Below are positions 16,964-26,338 of a stretch of 54,207 nucleotides of DNA, piece by piece. Each line of letters begins with the position of its first letter. Positions within the stretch are counted from its first letter, which is position 1. A model generated the notes under the pieces. It had not been told where the DNA came from. It was given only the letters and a program-made list of their open reading frames with translations, and searched no databases. Where the stretch lies: assembly GCA_019118745.1 (NCBI GenBank), contig DWYJ01000031.1:1-54207 (forward strand). The letters are read 5' to 3'. The stretch is from Candidatus Desulfovibrio gallistercoris. GTDB lineage: Bacteria; Desulfobacterota; Desulfovibrionia; Desulfovibrionales; Desulfovibrionaceae. The position numbers and the translations under genes were made by a program.

Positions 16964-17751
16964 CAGCTCCGTCAGCTGGCCGCCGCAGATGTTGATGGCC
17001 TGCCCCGTGATGTAATCCGATGCGCCGGACGCCAGGAAGGCCGTCAGCCTGCCGATATCGTCGGGCGTCCCCATGCGTCCTGCCGGGATGCCGGCGACGA
17101 CGGCGGCGAGCCAGGCCTCCGGGGTGGTCCCGCCGGCCGCGCTTTCCCGTTCAAAACGCTTTTTGGCCAGCTGCGTCATGATCTGCCCCGGGCAGATGGC
17201 ATTGGCGCGTATGCCCTCGCCGGCGTACTCCACCGCGATGTTTTTGGTCAGCATGACCATCCCGGCCTTGCTGGCCGAATAGGCGGCATAGCCGGGAGAT
17301 GCCGCTTGCCCGCACGCGAGGCCATGTTGACGATGCTGCTCTTGTGGCGCAGCAAGGGCAGGAGCTGCTTGAACAGCTTGAACGGGCCAAAGAGATTGAC
17401 GGCGAATACGGTATCCCAGAGGGCGTCCTCCATGTCGCCCACCCGCTGCTGCCGGGGAAAGATGCCGGCGTTGTTGACCAGCACGTCGATATGCTCGTAA
17501 CGCTCCGCCAGCCGGGACGCGCACTCGCTGATGCTCGCCTCGTCCGTCAGGTCCAGCGGCTGGACGCTGCAGGCGCAGCCTGTCTCCTCCCGCAGCGTCC
17601 GGCAGCAGCCTGCCGCATCCATCCCCGGCAAGTCCGCGAAGACGACCTCCATCCCGTCACGGGCAAGGGCCCGCGCAATGCCGAAGCCTATCCCTTCCCT
17701 GTCGCCGGCGCCGGTGATCAGGGCCACCTTTCCTTCAAGATCCGAATACAT
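16961..17751 (-). pseudogene. Short-chain dehydrogenase/reductase, frameshifted
   Basis: An SDR of about 263 residues is split between two frames. The first part (from the ATG at 17751, with GGAGGAG upstream) has TGAGDREGIGFG, LVNNAGIFP and NMASRAGK. The second has the catalytic YSASK motif, IRANAICPGQI and the C-terminus INICGGQLTEL. The join falls near 17302-17307, where AAGCGG would read in frame as AAGGCGG, so one G appears lost. The result is either a recent pseudogene or a sequence error. It is the last gene of TRAP operon 1 and probably oxidised the imported hydroxy-compound. The stop codon is supplied by a palindromic element. Confidence 0.8.
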
Positions 17752-17795
17752 ATGCTCCTCCTTTTCGACAAAGCATGGGGAATGTCCGCAGCGCC

Positions 17796-19070
17796 TCAGC
17801 CGAGCAACACCAGCGATATCTGCGGAAACGCGACGAGCACGAACAGCGCCAGCAGCATGGCCAGCAGATAGGGCAGCACGGCGAGACTGAGCGCCTCGAT
17901 GCTCATCTTGCTGATGCCGCAGCCGACAAAAAGGTTGACGCCCACCGGCGGCGTGAGGAAGCCCATGGCCGCCGAAACGATCATGATGATCCCGAAGTGG
18001 ATGGGGTCGATGCCGGCCGCCTTGATGACCGGGAACATCAACGGCGCAAGGATGATGATGTTGGCCAGGGCCTCCATAAAGGTCCCGGCGATGAGCATGA
18101 CGAGGATGATGACGGCCAGCAGCAGATACTTGTTGTGGGAGACGCCGGAGAGCAGGCCGGAGATGCTGTCCGGGACGTTGTAGAGCAGCAGGAGCTGTCC
18201 GAGCGCGCAGGCCACGCTCATGATGATGAAGATGGTGGCGTTGGTGATGGCGGCGCTCTTGAAGATCTCGTAGAGCTTGCGCCAGGTGAGCGCGCGCAGC
18301 AGGATGCCCTCCACGCACAGCGCGTAGACGGCCGCGACCGCCCCGGCCTCGGTGGGCGTGAAGATGCCGCCGTAGATGCCGCCAAGGACGATCAGCGGCA
18401 CGAGCAGGGCATGCTTTGCCGCCCAGACGGCCCTGAGCGTCTCGCCCAGCGTTGCACGGGGGAAGGCGATGTCGATCTTCTTGACGCGCACGATGATGTA
18501 GGCGGTGATCATGAGAAAGATGCCGACCAGCACGCCGGGCAGGATGCCGGCGATGAACAGGTCGCTCACGGAGACGCCCACGGCCGCCCCGTAGATGATC
18601 AGCGGCACGCTGGGGGGGATCATGACGCCAAGGCAGCCTGCGGACACGTTGACCGCCGTGGAATAGTCCTTGGGATAGCCGTCCTTTTCCATGGCCGGGA
18701 TCATGATGCCGCCCACGCCCGCCACCGTGGCAGGGCTCGAACCGCTGAGCGCGCCGTAGAACATGCTCGTCAGGACGCTGACGTGCGCCATGCCGCCGGG
18801 GACATGCCCCACAAGGCAGCGGGACACCCGCAGGAGCGCGTCGGCCATGGTGCCCTTCTGCATGACCTCGCCCGCCAGAATGAAGAATGGCACGGCCAGC
18901 AGGGGGAAGCTGTCCAGCGAGGACACCATTTTTTCCATCATGAACTCAGGGGGGATATCCCCGACATACAGACCCGTGACGACGCCGAGCCCGATGGCCA
19001 CGGCAATGGGCGCGCTGAGAAAAAGCAGGATGACCATGACGGTGATGGTCATGATGATGGTCATATCCAT
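17796..19070 (-). CDS. dctM: TRAP transporter large permease (DctM-like), TRAP operon 1
   Basis: This 424-residue inner-membrane permease has about 12 helices. With the small subunit and the periplasmic binding protein it drives Na+-coupled uptake of an organic acid. Family motifs include IPFFILAGEVMQKG-type and GALSGSSPATVAGVG near residues 60-110, VMIPPSVPLIIYG near 150, and GFLTPPVGVNLFV near the end. GGAGG precedes the ATG. The order is dctP, dctQ, dctM, SDR. The substrate cannot be read from the permease. Confidence 0.93.
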   Translation of the reverse strand: MDMTIIMTITVMVILLFLSAPIAVAIGLGVVTGLYVGDIPPEFMMEKMVSSLDSFPLLAVPFFILAGEVMQKGTMADALLRVSRCLVGHVPGGMAHVSVLTSMFYGALSGSSPATVAGVGGIMIPAMEKDGYPKDYSTAVNVSAGCLGVMIPPSVPLIIYGAAVGVSVSDLFIAGILPGVLVGIFLMITAYIIVRVKKIDIAFPRATLGETLRAVWAAKHALLVPLIVLGGIYGGIFTPTEAGAVAAVYALCVEGILLRALTWRKLYEIFKSAAITNATIFIIMSVACALGQLLLLYNVPDSISGLLSGVSHNKYLLLAVIILVMLIAGTFMEALANIIILAPLMFPVIKAAGIDPIHFGIIMIVSAAMGFLTPPVGVNLFVGCGISKMSIEALSLAVLPYLLAMLLALFVLVAFPQISLVLLG

Positions 19071-19100
19071 AAGGCCTCCGCTATCGATGAACTGGCGGCA

Positions 19101-19616
19101 TTACCAGGAAGAGGACATTTCCTTGTAGATATCCTCGGCAGACGCCGTTTCCCGGCGTATCTTCCGGACGGATTCCAGCGTGTACCGTACCGTATTGACG
19201 GCCATGAGCGCCATCGACACGGGAACGACGACATAGAGCAGATACATGTCGAGGGGGATGGAGGATGCCGTCTGCCCCGATTCCCGGATGAACTCCACGA
19301 GCCGGACCCCCCAGACGCACATGATGCCGCAAAAAACGACCGTGGCGGCGGCGGAGATCAGGGTGACGGCCAGCTTGACGGTGCGGCCGAAAAGATTCTT
19401 CAGGACGCTTATCTCAAGATGCCGCCCCTCTGCGGCGGCAAAGCTCGCGCCCAGAAAGACGGCGCACAGGAAGGCATAGCGCGACACCTCCTCCGGCCAT
19501 TCGAGCGCATTGGAGAGCACATTGCGGAAAAACACCTGCAAGGTGATGCAAAAACACATGATGCTCAGCATGAGGATGCTGGCGAACTTTTCGATCTGCT
19601 TCAAAAAACGCAACAT
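19101..19616 (-). CDS. dctQ: TRAP transporter small permease (DctQ-like), TRAP operon 1
   Basis: This 171-residue protein has four membrane helices (about 10-30, 50-68, 88-110 and 130-150). The DctQ signature is NALEWPEEVSRYAFLCAVFLGASFA. It couples the binding protein to the large permease. The ATG at 19616 follows GGGAGGG, and MLRFLKQIEKF begins the usual N-terminus; longer upstream reading has no support. The gene lies 30 nt before dctM and about 340 nt after dctP, with a palindromic element in that gap. Confidence 0.88.
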   Translation of the reverse strand: MLRFLKQIEKFASILMLSIMCFCITLQVFFRNVLSNALEWPEEVSRYAFLCAVFLGASFAAAEGRHLEISVLKNLFGRTVKLAVTLISAAATVVFCGIMCVWGVRLVEFIRESGQTASSIPLDMYLLYVVVPVSMALMAVNTVRYTLESVRKIRRETASAEDIYKEMSSSW

Positions 19617-19845
19617 ATTCCCTCCCATATCCGCCAGGGGGCTTTTTTGCGGTTGTCCGGCATCGATCAGGAGCCCCACCGGCGGCAAGGCTGAAGAGCC
19701 TGGGAACAGCGCCGGAGAAAAGGGGTCCGAGTATGCTGATACGGCTTTTTCTCCATTTTCTCCGGCGCTCCGGCCGTCTGCCGTCAGAGCGGAAGGCGCT
19801 TTTTTCGTGCGGCGGGATACGGCACATCCCGCCCCGGCGCATCGT

Positions 19846-19956
19846 CCGTACGGCCTGTCGCTTCGCGAAAAGATCCCGCTCTTCCACCTGGTTATGAACG
19901 AGTGGCGCTGTGCCGCCGTCTCGTGTTTTGCCTTATCCCAAAGACGGCGCGCTCTA
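19846..19956 (+). repeat. Palindromic element, subfamily 1, copy C (degenerate, left end missing)
   Basis: TACGGCCTGTCGCTTCGCG, the GTGGCGCTGTGCCGCCG hairpin arm and the right end GCGCTCTA match the family; the first 40 or so bases are not recognisable. The final CTA (19954-19956) gives the TAG stop codon of dctP. It lies between dctP and dctQ of TRAP operon 1. Confidence 0.6.
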
Positions 19957-20961
19957 GGACTTCCGGTCCATGCCCGCCTGTCTGAACGCCTCGCGCACCT
20001 GCTCCAGCAACGCGGGCGGCACGGCATCCCCAAACTCGTCGGGCACCTTGCTGGTGGCTTCGATCCAGCGCTCGCGCTCGGCGGGGGACAGGTCATGGAT
20101 GGTCATGCCCCATTCCGTCTGGAACTTTTCGAGGAAGCGCTTCTCGTTCTGGCGGCTGAGCTTGCGCTGCTCCCTGATGCACTCGCTCATGACGTCGCGG
20201 ATGAGCTGCTGCTCCTCCGGCGAGAGCGAGGACAGGAAGCGCTTGGAGATGAGCACCATATGCGGCGTGTAGAAATGACGGCTCAGGGTCACATGCTTGG
20301 TCACTTCGTAAAAGCGCCAGAACCAGCCGAGGTTGATGTCCACGTCGATGCCTTCCACAGTGCGCTGCTGCAGGCCGGTGAAGACCTCGCCCCAGGCCAT
20401 GGGCGTGGGGTTCATGCCGAGCGCCTTGATGATGGCGATATGCATGCGGGAAGGCGTGACCCGGATCTTGAGCCCGCGCCCTTCCTCCAGCGTCGCCACC
20501 GGCCGCGTGCTGAAGATCTGGCGGAAGCCGATCTCCATATAGCCGAGGTTGATGCAGCCGTTCTTCTCCAGGCCGCGCCCCAGCTCCTTGCCTACCTCTC
20601 CGTCCAGCACAAGGTCCGCGGCTTCGTAGCTGGGGAAGAGATAGGGAATGTCGAACAGCATGAGGCGCGGATCAAAGACGGAGAAGTTGGACGTGGACTC
20701 CGCGCCGATCTGGAGCACGTTCATCTGCAGCCCCTTGACGATGGAATCGGGGTTGCCGTACTTGCCGGAATCGATGAGATCGACCTTGAATGCGCCGTTG
20801 GAACGGGCTTCAAGTTCCTTCTTGAACATGGCAAAGGCCACGCCCTGCGGATGTTCGGGGAAGTTCGTGAAGGCGACCTTTATGCGCTTGGCGGCCTGCG
20901 CTTCGGGCGTCCCTGCCAGCATGGCGCACAACAATCCGAGAAAGAGGAAAAACGACTTCAT
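19954..20961 (-). CDS. dctP: TRAP transporter periplasmic binding protein (DctP-like), TRAP operon 1
   Basis: This 335-residue protein starts with a 23-residue signal peptide (cut after PEAQA). The DctP-family carboxylate-binding arginine lies in GRGLKIRVTPSRMHIAII, followed by MAWGEVFTGLQQRTVEGID. The next segment IDVDINLGWFWRFYEV differs from the usual ENP motif, so this is a divergent clade. AAGGAG lies before the ATG at 20961. As first gene of operon 1 it fixes the substrate, an unknown organic acid. The TAG stop codon comes from a palindromic element. Confidence 0.9.
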   Translation of the reverse strand: MKSFFLFLGLLCAMLAGTPEAQAAKRIKVAFTNFPEHPQGVAFAMFKKELEARSNGAFKVDLIDSGKYGNPDSIVKGLQMNVLQIGAESTSNFSVFDPRLMLFDIPYLFPSYEAADLVLDGEVGKELGRGLEKNGCINLGYMEIGFRQIFSTRPVATLEEGRGLKIRVTPSRMHIAIIKALGMNPTPMAWGEVFTGLQQRTVEGIDVDINLGWFWRFYEVTKHVTLSRHFYTPHMVLISKRFLSSLSPEEQQLIRDVMSECIREQRKLSRQNEKRFLEKFQTEWGMTIHDLSPAERERWIEATSKVPDEFGDAVPPALLEQVREAFRQAGMDRKS

Positions 20962-21038
20962 GGCAAACGCTCCTTGGTTTGAGGGGATGGCCTTGCGGCA
21001 CGGCTCCGCACCACAGGGGCCACGTCTGCCCATTCGTT

Positions 21039-21090
21039 TTTCAAAAAGGGTGCCACTCAGTATCAACTGGAAATCATTGATTTTTTCCAT
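21039..21090 (-). promoter_or_regulatory. Possible degenerate sigma-54 promoter and operator of TRAP operon 1
   Basis: The minus-strand sequence TGGCACCCTTTTTGAA (21039-21054) matches the -24 box fully but has GA where the -12 box needs GC. About 13-35 bp upstream is an inverted repeat TGGAAA/TTTCCA (about 21068-21090). The fit is imperfect and the call is tentative. Confidence 0.28.
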
Positions 21091-21217
21091 TTCAACATCA
21101 GACGATGGGCCTGCGGGGTGTCCATCCGCTTTGACAGTCCCTTGTGCCAAATTGGACAGGCGGTCCCCGAGGACGGGGAAGGGGCAGCCTGCCGCCTCGT
21201 GCAAGAATGGCAGCCCC

Positions 21218-21263
21218 CCAAAAAACTCAGGCGCATGTCCCGCATCGGCAGGGCATGCGCCTG
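21218..21263 (-). terminator. Rho-independent terminator of TRAP operon 2
   Basis: CAGGCGCATG (21228-21237) and CATGCGCCTG (21254-21263) form a perfect 10-bp stem, followed on the minus strand by AGTTTTTT. It lies about 130 nt past the dctM stop codon. A second GC-rich hairpin (GGGGGAAGGG/CCCCTCCCCC, 21339-21373) sits closer to the stop. Confidence 0.8.
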
Positions 21264-21393
21264 AAGGAGGGCGTCTTGGACGACGGCGTCATCTGTCCGG
21301 TTTGGACCCGGCAGGACGATCGATAAGGTTGGAAGCTTGGGGGAAGGGATAACCGTTCACGCTCCCCTCCCCCACGGCGCTGATCCGCAGGCT

Positions 21394-22686
21394 TTAGTAG
21401 CCGAAGAGACGCGGCAGGAAGAGCGAGACTTCGGGGATGAAGGCCACGATGAGCGTACAGGCGATCAGCACGGCGATGTACGGCAGGATGCCGATGACCA
21501 CGGATTCCACGGGGATGTCGGCTATCTTCGAGGAAACGAAGAGGTTCACCCCCAGTGGCGGCGAAAGCAGCGCGACCTCGTTGGTCAGCACGAGGAAGAT
21601 CCCGAAATGCACCGGATCGATGCCCAGCTGGGTCACCACGGGCATGAGCACCGGCACCAGGATGATGAGGGTGGCCAGCGTTTCGAGGAACATGCCGAGG
21701 ATGAGCAGCATCACGAGGATGAGCAGGATGATGACCACCTTGCTCTGGGAAAAGGCAAGGAACATCTGAGCCAGCCGCAGCGGCACCTGCTCATAGGTCA
21801 GCAGCTTTCCGAAGAGCGTGGAGGAACCGACGATGAGCAGCACGACGCCGCAGAGCATGGCCCCATCCAGAAAGGATTCGTAGATCTTGCGCCAGGTGAG
21901 CTGACGATTGACCACGCCGCCGACGAAAAAGGCCCAGATCACGGCCACCACCGAGGCTTCCACAGGCGTGCAGATGCCGGAATAGATGGAGCCCAGGATG
22001 ATGATCGGCGTCAGCAGGGACATGCTGTTGCGGGCGCAGATCTTCAGGAAGAGGGCCAGGTTGAACGGCGGCTGCTCGCTGTCGCCGGAGAAGCCCTGAC
22101 GCCGGGCGATGAGCCAGGCCGTCATGCTCATGCAGAAGGCCACCATAAAGCCGGGCACGAAACCGGCGGTAAAGAGCGACGTGATGGAGACGTTGCCCAT
22201 GATGCCGTAGATGATCAGCGGGTTGCTCGGCGGGATGAGGATGCCGATGGTGCCGCCGGAGGAGGCGGCCGCCGCCGCGTAGCGGGGGCTGTAGCCGTTG
22301 CGGATCATGGAGGGGATGAGCAGCGTGCCCACGGCGGCCACCGTCCCCGGCCCGGAGCCGGAAATGGCGGCAAAGAAGGTGCAGGCCATGATGGTCGTGA
22401 TGCCGAGGCCGCCGTGGATGTGTCCGGTGATCTGCTTGACCACATCGACGATCTGGGTCGTGATGCCCCCTCGCTCCATGAGCGAACCGGCGACGACAAA
22501 GACGGGGATGGCCAGCAGCGCAAAGGAGTTCAGCCCTTCGAAAAGCGATTCATGCACGATGGCGAGCGGAAGATTGGCGGCGCTGACCAGAGCAAGGATG
22601 GTCGAACCGATGAGCACCATATAGATGGGGACGCCGATGAGGATCATCAGCAGCATGGTCCCGCCGAGGATAGTCAGGGTGTCCAT
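21394..22686 (-). CDS. dctM: TRAP transporter large permease (DctM-like), TRAP operon 2
   Basis: This 430-residue permease has about 12 helices. Motifs are FAAISGSGPGTVAAVG (near residue 105), GILIPPSNPLIIYG (near 150) and LLSPPLGVNLFVSSKIA (near 380). Its ATG overlaps the stop codon of dctQ as TAATG, so the two are translationally coupled. It is the last gene before a terminator. Together with the ThDP enzyme gene upstream it forms an uptake-plus-cleavage unit. Confidence 0.94.
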   Translation of the reverse strand: MDTLTILGGTMLLMILIGVPIYMVLIGSTILALVSAANLPLAIVHESLFEGLNSFALLAIPVFVVAGSLMERGGITTQIVDVVKQITGHIHGGLGITTIMACTFFAAISGSGPGTVAAVGTLLIPSMIRNGYSPRYAAAAASSGGTIGILIPPSNPLIIYGIMGNVSITSLFTAGFVPGFMVAFCMSMTAWLIARRQGFSGDSEQPPFNLALFLKICARNSMSLLTPIIILGSIYSGICTPVEASVVAVIWAFFVGGVVNRQLTWRKIYESFLDGAMLCGVVLLIVGSSTLFGKLLTYEQVPLRLAQMFLAFSQSKVVIILLILVMLLILGMFLETLATLIILVPVLMPVVTQLGIDPVHFGIFLVLTNEVALLSPPLGVNLFVSSKIADIPVESVVIGILPYIAVLIACTLIVAFIPEVSLFLPRLFGY

Positions 22687-23195
22687 TATATGCCCTCCCC
22701 TTCTCCGGAATGTCTCACCATATCATAGAGCCTGCCCTCACGCCCGTACACGAGGTAAGTCTCGACGCATCGCCAGCTGGCAAGGGCAAAGCAAAGAGGG
22801 ATGACCATTTCAATATAGGCCTTGACCACGCCGAGCGTCGGCGAGATCTCGGGGAATTCAAGATTTTCACGAATGGACTGGATGCACACCCAGATGATGA
22901 AGATATTGAACAGGATGCAGACGACATCCGACATGATGCGGAAAAACAGCCGGGTACGCAGAGAGGCCTTGAGGAACTGTGCGGTGATCCGCACCTGCCC
23001 GAGCCGCTTCGTCGCCAGGCACATGGCCATGTAGACCGTCCAGATGAAGCTGTAGCGGCTGAGTTCCTCGGTCCAGGCCAGCGAGTCCCCGGTAAGGGTG
23101 CGCACCAGGACCTGGAGCGCCAGGCAGATCACCATGAGCGCGCAGAACGCGACGCACAGATATTCTTCCAGGTTCCTGTAGAGATTGCGTAACAT
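22686..23195 (-). CDS. dctQ: TRAP transporter small permease (DctQ-like), TRAP operon 2
   Basis: This 169-residue protein has four membrane helices. The DctQ signature is DSLAWTEELSRYSFIWTVYMAMCLA (about residues 36-60). It shares one base with the dctM start (TAATG). It lies 66 nt after the binding-protein gene. The C-terminal tail (MVRHSGEGEGI) is hydrophilic and cytoplasmic. Confidence 0.92.
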   Translation of the reverse strand: MLRNLYRNLEEYLCVAFCALMVICLALQVLVRTLTGDSLAWTEELSRYSFIWTVYMAMCLATKRLGQVRITAQFLKASLRTRLFFRIMSDVVCILFNIFIIWVCIQSIRENLEFPEISPTLGVVKAYIEMVIPLCFALASWRCVETYLVYGREGRLYDMVRHSGEGEGI

Positions 23196-23261
23196 CGTTC
23201 ACCTCGCAGAAAGAAAATGTTCCCGGGGCCGGCCCTGCCGGCCGGCCCGGCGAAACGTCCT

Positions 23262-24260
23262 CTACTGCCCCATGACTTCAAGGGCCTTGTCCAGAACGAC
23301 CTTGCCGCCCACGGTATCGTAATACTTGGGCCAGACGGAGCGGGCCTTCTCCAGCCAGACCTGTTCGTCGGAAACGTCGTTGATGATCATGCCGTGATCA
23401 AGACATTCCTGCAGCGCCTTGGCGTCTTCCTTTTCGGCGTAATCCCACATCCATACCGCCGCTTCCTGCGCCGCCCGCGCAAAGAGCGCCTGGGTGTCGG
23501 CATCCAGCCTGCGGTACCACTTCTCGCTGACGAGGATGGGGGCCACCCAGATCATGTAATGGACATTGGTGATGTACTTCTGCACTTCCCAGAACTTGGT
23601 GTCCCGGTTCAGGTCGTTGGGATTTTCCTGCCCGTCGATGACGCCCTGCTGCAGGCCGTTGAAGGTCTCGATCCAGGACAGGGGGTGCGGTTCGACGCCC
23701 CAGGCGCGGAACACGTCGAGCTGCAGCTCCACGGGCGGCACACGCCACTTGAGGCCCTGCATGTCGGCAAGGGTCTTGATGGGCCGGCTGGAATTGGTCA
23801 GCACCCGGTAGCCGCTCATGAGCCAGGCCAGCGGACGCGTCCTGCTCTGCTCCACCACGGCCTCGGCCAGCTCGTCCATGGAGGGCTTGTGACTGAAGAA
23901 CGTGCGCGCCATCTCCTTGCGGGGGAACAGATAGGGCATGATCACCAGCGTGGCGCGCGGCGCAAAGGGCGTCAGGTTGCCGGCCGCCATGACACCGATC
24001 TGGATGCTGTTGCTGCGCAGCTGCTTGACGGTGCTCTGTTCGTCGCCAAGCACGCCGCCGTAATACTTTTCAAAGGTGATCTTGCCGCCCGATTCGCGCT
24101 CGACGATCTCGGCCAGCTTGTCGAGCGGCAGTGCCTGGATGGTTCCCGGGGGCGTCGAACAGGCCATGCGGACCGTCATGGCCTTGTATTCCGCCGCCTG
24201 CACGGCAGTACATGTCAGCAGGGCTGCCAGAAAAAGCATCGTGGTGCGTAGAGCTTGCAT
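23262..24260 (-). CDS. dctP: TRAP transporter periplasmic binding protein (DctP-like), TRAP operon 2
   Basis: This 332-residue protein has a 22-residue signal peptide (cut after AVQA). The ligand-binding signature reads MQGLKWRVPPVELQLDVF followed by PLSWIETFNGLQQGVIDGQ and ENP, the standard DctP form with the carboxylate-binding arginine. AGGAG lies upstream of the ATG at 24260. It lies 327 nt after the ThDP enzyme gene; the gap is partly filled by a palindromic element. No separate promoter is obvious, so read-through from the sigma-54 promoter at 26339 is likely. Confidence 0.93.
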   Translation of the reverse strand: MQALRTTMLFLAALLTCTAVQAAEYKAMTVRMACSTPPGTIQALPLDKLAEIVERESGGKITFEKYYGGVLGDEQSTVKQLRSNSIQIGVMAAGNLTPFAPRATLVIMPYLFPRKEMARTFFSHKPSMDELAEAVVEQSRTRPLAWLMSGYRVLTNSSRPIKTLADMQGLKWRVPPVELQLDVFRAWGVEPHPLSWIETFNGLQQGVIDGQENPNDLNRDTKFWEVQKYITNVHYMIWVAPILVSEKWYRRLDADTQALFARAAQEAAVWMWDYAEKEDAKALQECLDHGMIINDVSDEQVWLEKARSVWPKYYDTVGGKVVLDKALEVMGQ

Positions 24261-24444
24261 AAACACTCCTGTCGTTGGTTGGCGATTCTGTGGATTCCCG
24301 CCGCCGGCAGGACTCCGAAAGACTCCCTTCAGAGCCCTGCCTTCGGCCGGAACCCGATGCGGCCGGCACGGGGAGGCATGCCGGGGACTCAGGTCCAGGG
24401 GGATGCCGCGCGACTCCAGCGCGGCATCCCTTCCTGCGCCTTTC

Positions 24445-24590
24445 TCAAGCATTTTCTTTGAAACGCTTTGCGTCCCAAACTATGCGGCCTGTCCTCTCGC
24501 GGAAAAAACGCGCTCTTTCCGCTCGATTCCGGCCGGGCGGCGCTGTGCCGCCGCCTCGCATTTTTCCTTTTTCAAAAGCAAGACGCTCTA
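24445..24590 (+). repeat. Palindromic element, subfamily 1, copy D
   Basis: TCAAGCATTTTC ... GACGCTCTA, with the GCGGAAAAAA/TTTCCGC and GGCGGC/GCCGCC hairpins. The last CTA (24588-24590) is the TAG stop codon of the ThDP enzyme gene. The remaining 24261-24444 stretch between here and dctP shows nothing recognisable. Confidence 0.8.
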
Positions 24591-26291
24591 ATCGGTGATC
24601 TTGTAGGCGCCGAGCTGGCCCAGCGCGATGCTCGCGGGGCTCACGATCTCCGAGTTGACCATCACGTTGACGCAGGCGACCGTATCGGCGGCAAAGGCCG
24701 CTTCCAGCGCGGGGCGGATGTCTTCGGGCTTGTCCACGAAAAAGCCCTTGCCGCCCGCGGCTTCCACCATCTTGTGGTACGGCACTTCGCCAAGCCAGGT
24801 CACGGAATCCAGCGCATAGCCGAGGCGCAGCTGCTGGCTGTGCCGGATCATGCCCCAGCTCTGGTCGTTGGCGACCACGATGACGAGCTTGAGCCCCTCG
24901 CGCAGGGCCGTGGTGACTTCCATGAAGTTGAAGCCGAAGGAACCGTCCCCCGTCACCAGCATGACCCGGCTTTCGGGGTACACCACCCGCGCGGCCAGCG
25001 CGTCGGCCAGCCCGCCGCCGATGCACCAGAACTGCCCGTGATCCAGCAGGCGGTACGGCGTGCGCACCGTGCGGCCCACATGCACCCAGGTGAGCGTATC
25101 GCCGCCGTCGGCCAGCACCACGTCGTCATCCCGGTTCATGAACTGATCCACCTCATACACAAGGCGCTGCGGGTGGATGGGCGTGTCATTGCTGGTCATG
25201 TTCGGCAGCATGGCCTCAAGGCAGCGCTGCTTTTCGGCGCGCAGCACGTCCAGCCACGCCGTGAAGCGGCTGCCGATGCGGCCCGCAAGGCCGCGTTCGT
25301 CAAGCCGGCGGGCGGCCAGCTCGAGGAAGGCGCGCACGTCGCTCACGATGGGCAGGGCGATGGCCCGGTTGCGGCCCGGTTCCTCGGGGCAGATGTCCAC
25401 CTGCACGAGGGTCGCGTCACGATTGTAGGCGCTGCCGAAGTAATGATTGAGGGAGATCCGGTTGCCGAGGATGATGGCCAGATCCGTCTCGCGGTAGGCC
25501 TTTTCGGCGGTGAGGGGACGGTGCGGCCCGGCAAGGCCGAAGCTCAGCGGATGCAGGTCGGAAAGCAGCCCGCGGCCCATATTGCAGGTGAACACGGGCA
25601 CGCCCGCCTTTTCCGCAAAGTCCTTGAGCGCCTCGCCCGCTCTGGCGTACCCGCCGCCGCTGCCCACGATGACGATGGGGCGTTCCGCCTTTTCCAGCAG
25701 GTCGAGGGTCTTTTCCACGCCTGCCATATCCACGGGGTGAGAGTCATTGATGGTCTTGAACCAGCGGCATTCGCCGTCCGGCATGGGCTTGCCCAGGATA
25801 TCGCAGGGCAGTTCGAGGAACACCGGGCCGGGGCGGCCGGTACGGGCCTGCCGGTAGGCCATCTCCACATATTCGGCGACCCGGTCCACCTGCGTGCAGA
25901 CGTAGGCTTCCTTGACGATGGGGCGCGCTATGTCCACCTGACGGGCATCCTGCAGGTCCATCTTGTCCCGGTAGTCGGTACCCGACGCGCCGGCGATGAG
26001 CAGCAGCGGCGTGCAGTTGGTCGCGGCCTGCTGCAGCGGGGAGATGCAGTTGGTGAAGCCGGGACCGGCCGTCAGCATGACCACGCCGGTCTTGCCGGTC
26101 ATGCGGGCGTAGGCGTCGCCCATGAAGGTCGCGGCCTGCTCATGACGCGTCGACACCAGACGAACGGGGCTCTTTTCCAGGATCTGGTGGATATGATTGA
26201 GATGACCGCCCGTAAGGGTGAATACGGTGTCCACTCCAAGATCGATCAGGGCGCGGGCAGCGGCTTCGCCGCCATTGGCACACTTCAACAT
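24588..26291 (-). CDS. Thiamine-diphosphate-dependent enzyme, acetolactate synthase-like
   Basis: The protein has 567 residues in the three-domain ThDP fold. The N-terminal PYR domain carries catalytic Glu51 in STRHEQAATFMGDAYAR. The central domain is Rossmann-like, and the C-terminal PP domain has the metal/ThDP motif GDGSFGFNF (448) ending at Asn475. No acetolactate synthase small subunit gene is near, so a biosynthetic role is unlikely. The start at 26291 follows AGGAGG. It is transcribed from a consensus sigma-54 promoter 48 bp upstream, ahead of a TRAP transporter. It probably decarboxylates or ligates the imported acid. The exact reaction cannot be told. The TAG stop codon comes from a palindromic element. 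Confidence 0.85.
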   Translation of the reverse strand: MLKCANGGEAAARALIDLGVDTVFTLTGGHLNHIHQILEKSPVRLVSTRHEQAATFMGDAYARMTGKTGVVMLTAGPGFTNCISPLQQAATNCTPLLLIAGASGTDYRDKMDLQDARQVDIARPIVKEAYVCTQVDRVAEYVEMAYRQARTGRPGPVFLELPCDILGKPMPDGECRWFKTINDSHPVDMAGVEKTLDLLEKAERPIVIVGSGGGYARAGEALKDFAEKAGVPVFTCNMGRGLLSDLHPLSFGLAGPHRPLTAEKAYRETDLAIILGNRISLNHYFGSAYNRDATLVQVDICPEEPGRNRAIALPIVSDVRAFLELAARRLDERGLAGRIGSRFTAWLDVLRAEKQRCLEAMLPNMTSNDTPIHPQRLVYEVDQFMNRDDDVVLADGGDTLTWVHVGRTVRTPYRLLDHGQFWCIGGGLADALAARVVYPESRVMLVTGDGSFGFNFMEVTTALREGLKLVIVVANDQSWGMIRHSQQLRLGYALDSVTWLGEVPYHKMVEAAGGKGFFVDKPEDIRPALEAAFAADTVACVNVMVNSEIVSPASIALGQLGAYKITD

Positions 26292-26338
26292 GGATAACCT
26301 CCTGTGCTTGGCTTTTGCCATGATGTTGCCCTTAGATA

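Noticed and set aside
17775..19694. 639-codon + strand frame rich in His, Asp and Gln
   Set aside because: Antisense to DctM and DctQ; the composition is what reversed membrane-protein codons give.
24588..26291. Calling the ThDP enzymes acetolactate synthase or sulfoacetaldehyde acetyltransferase
   Set aside because: Only the general fold and ThDP motifs can be read. No small subunit, phosphotransacetylase or other marker gene is adjacent to either copy.
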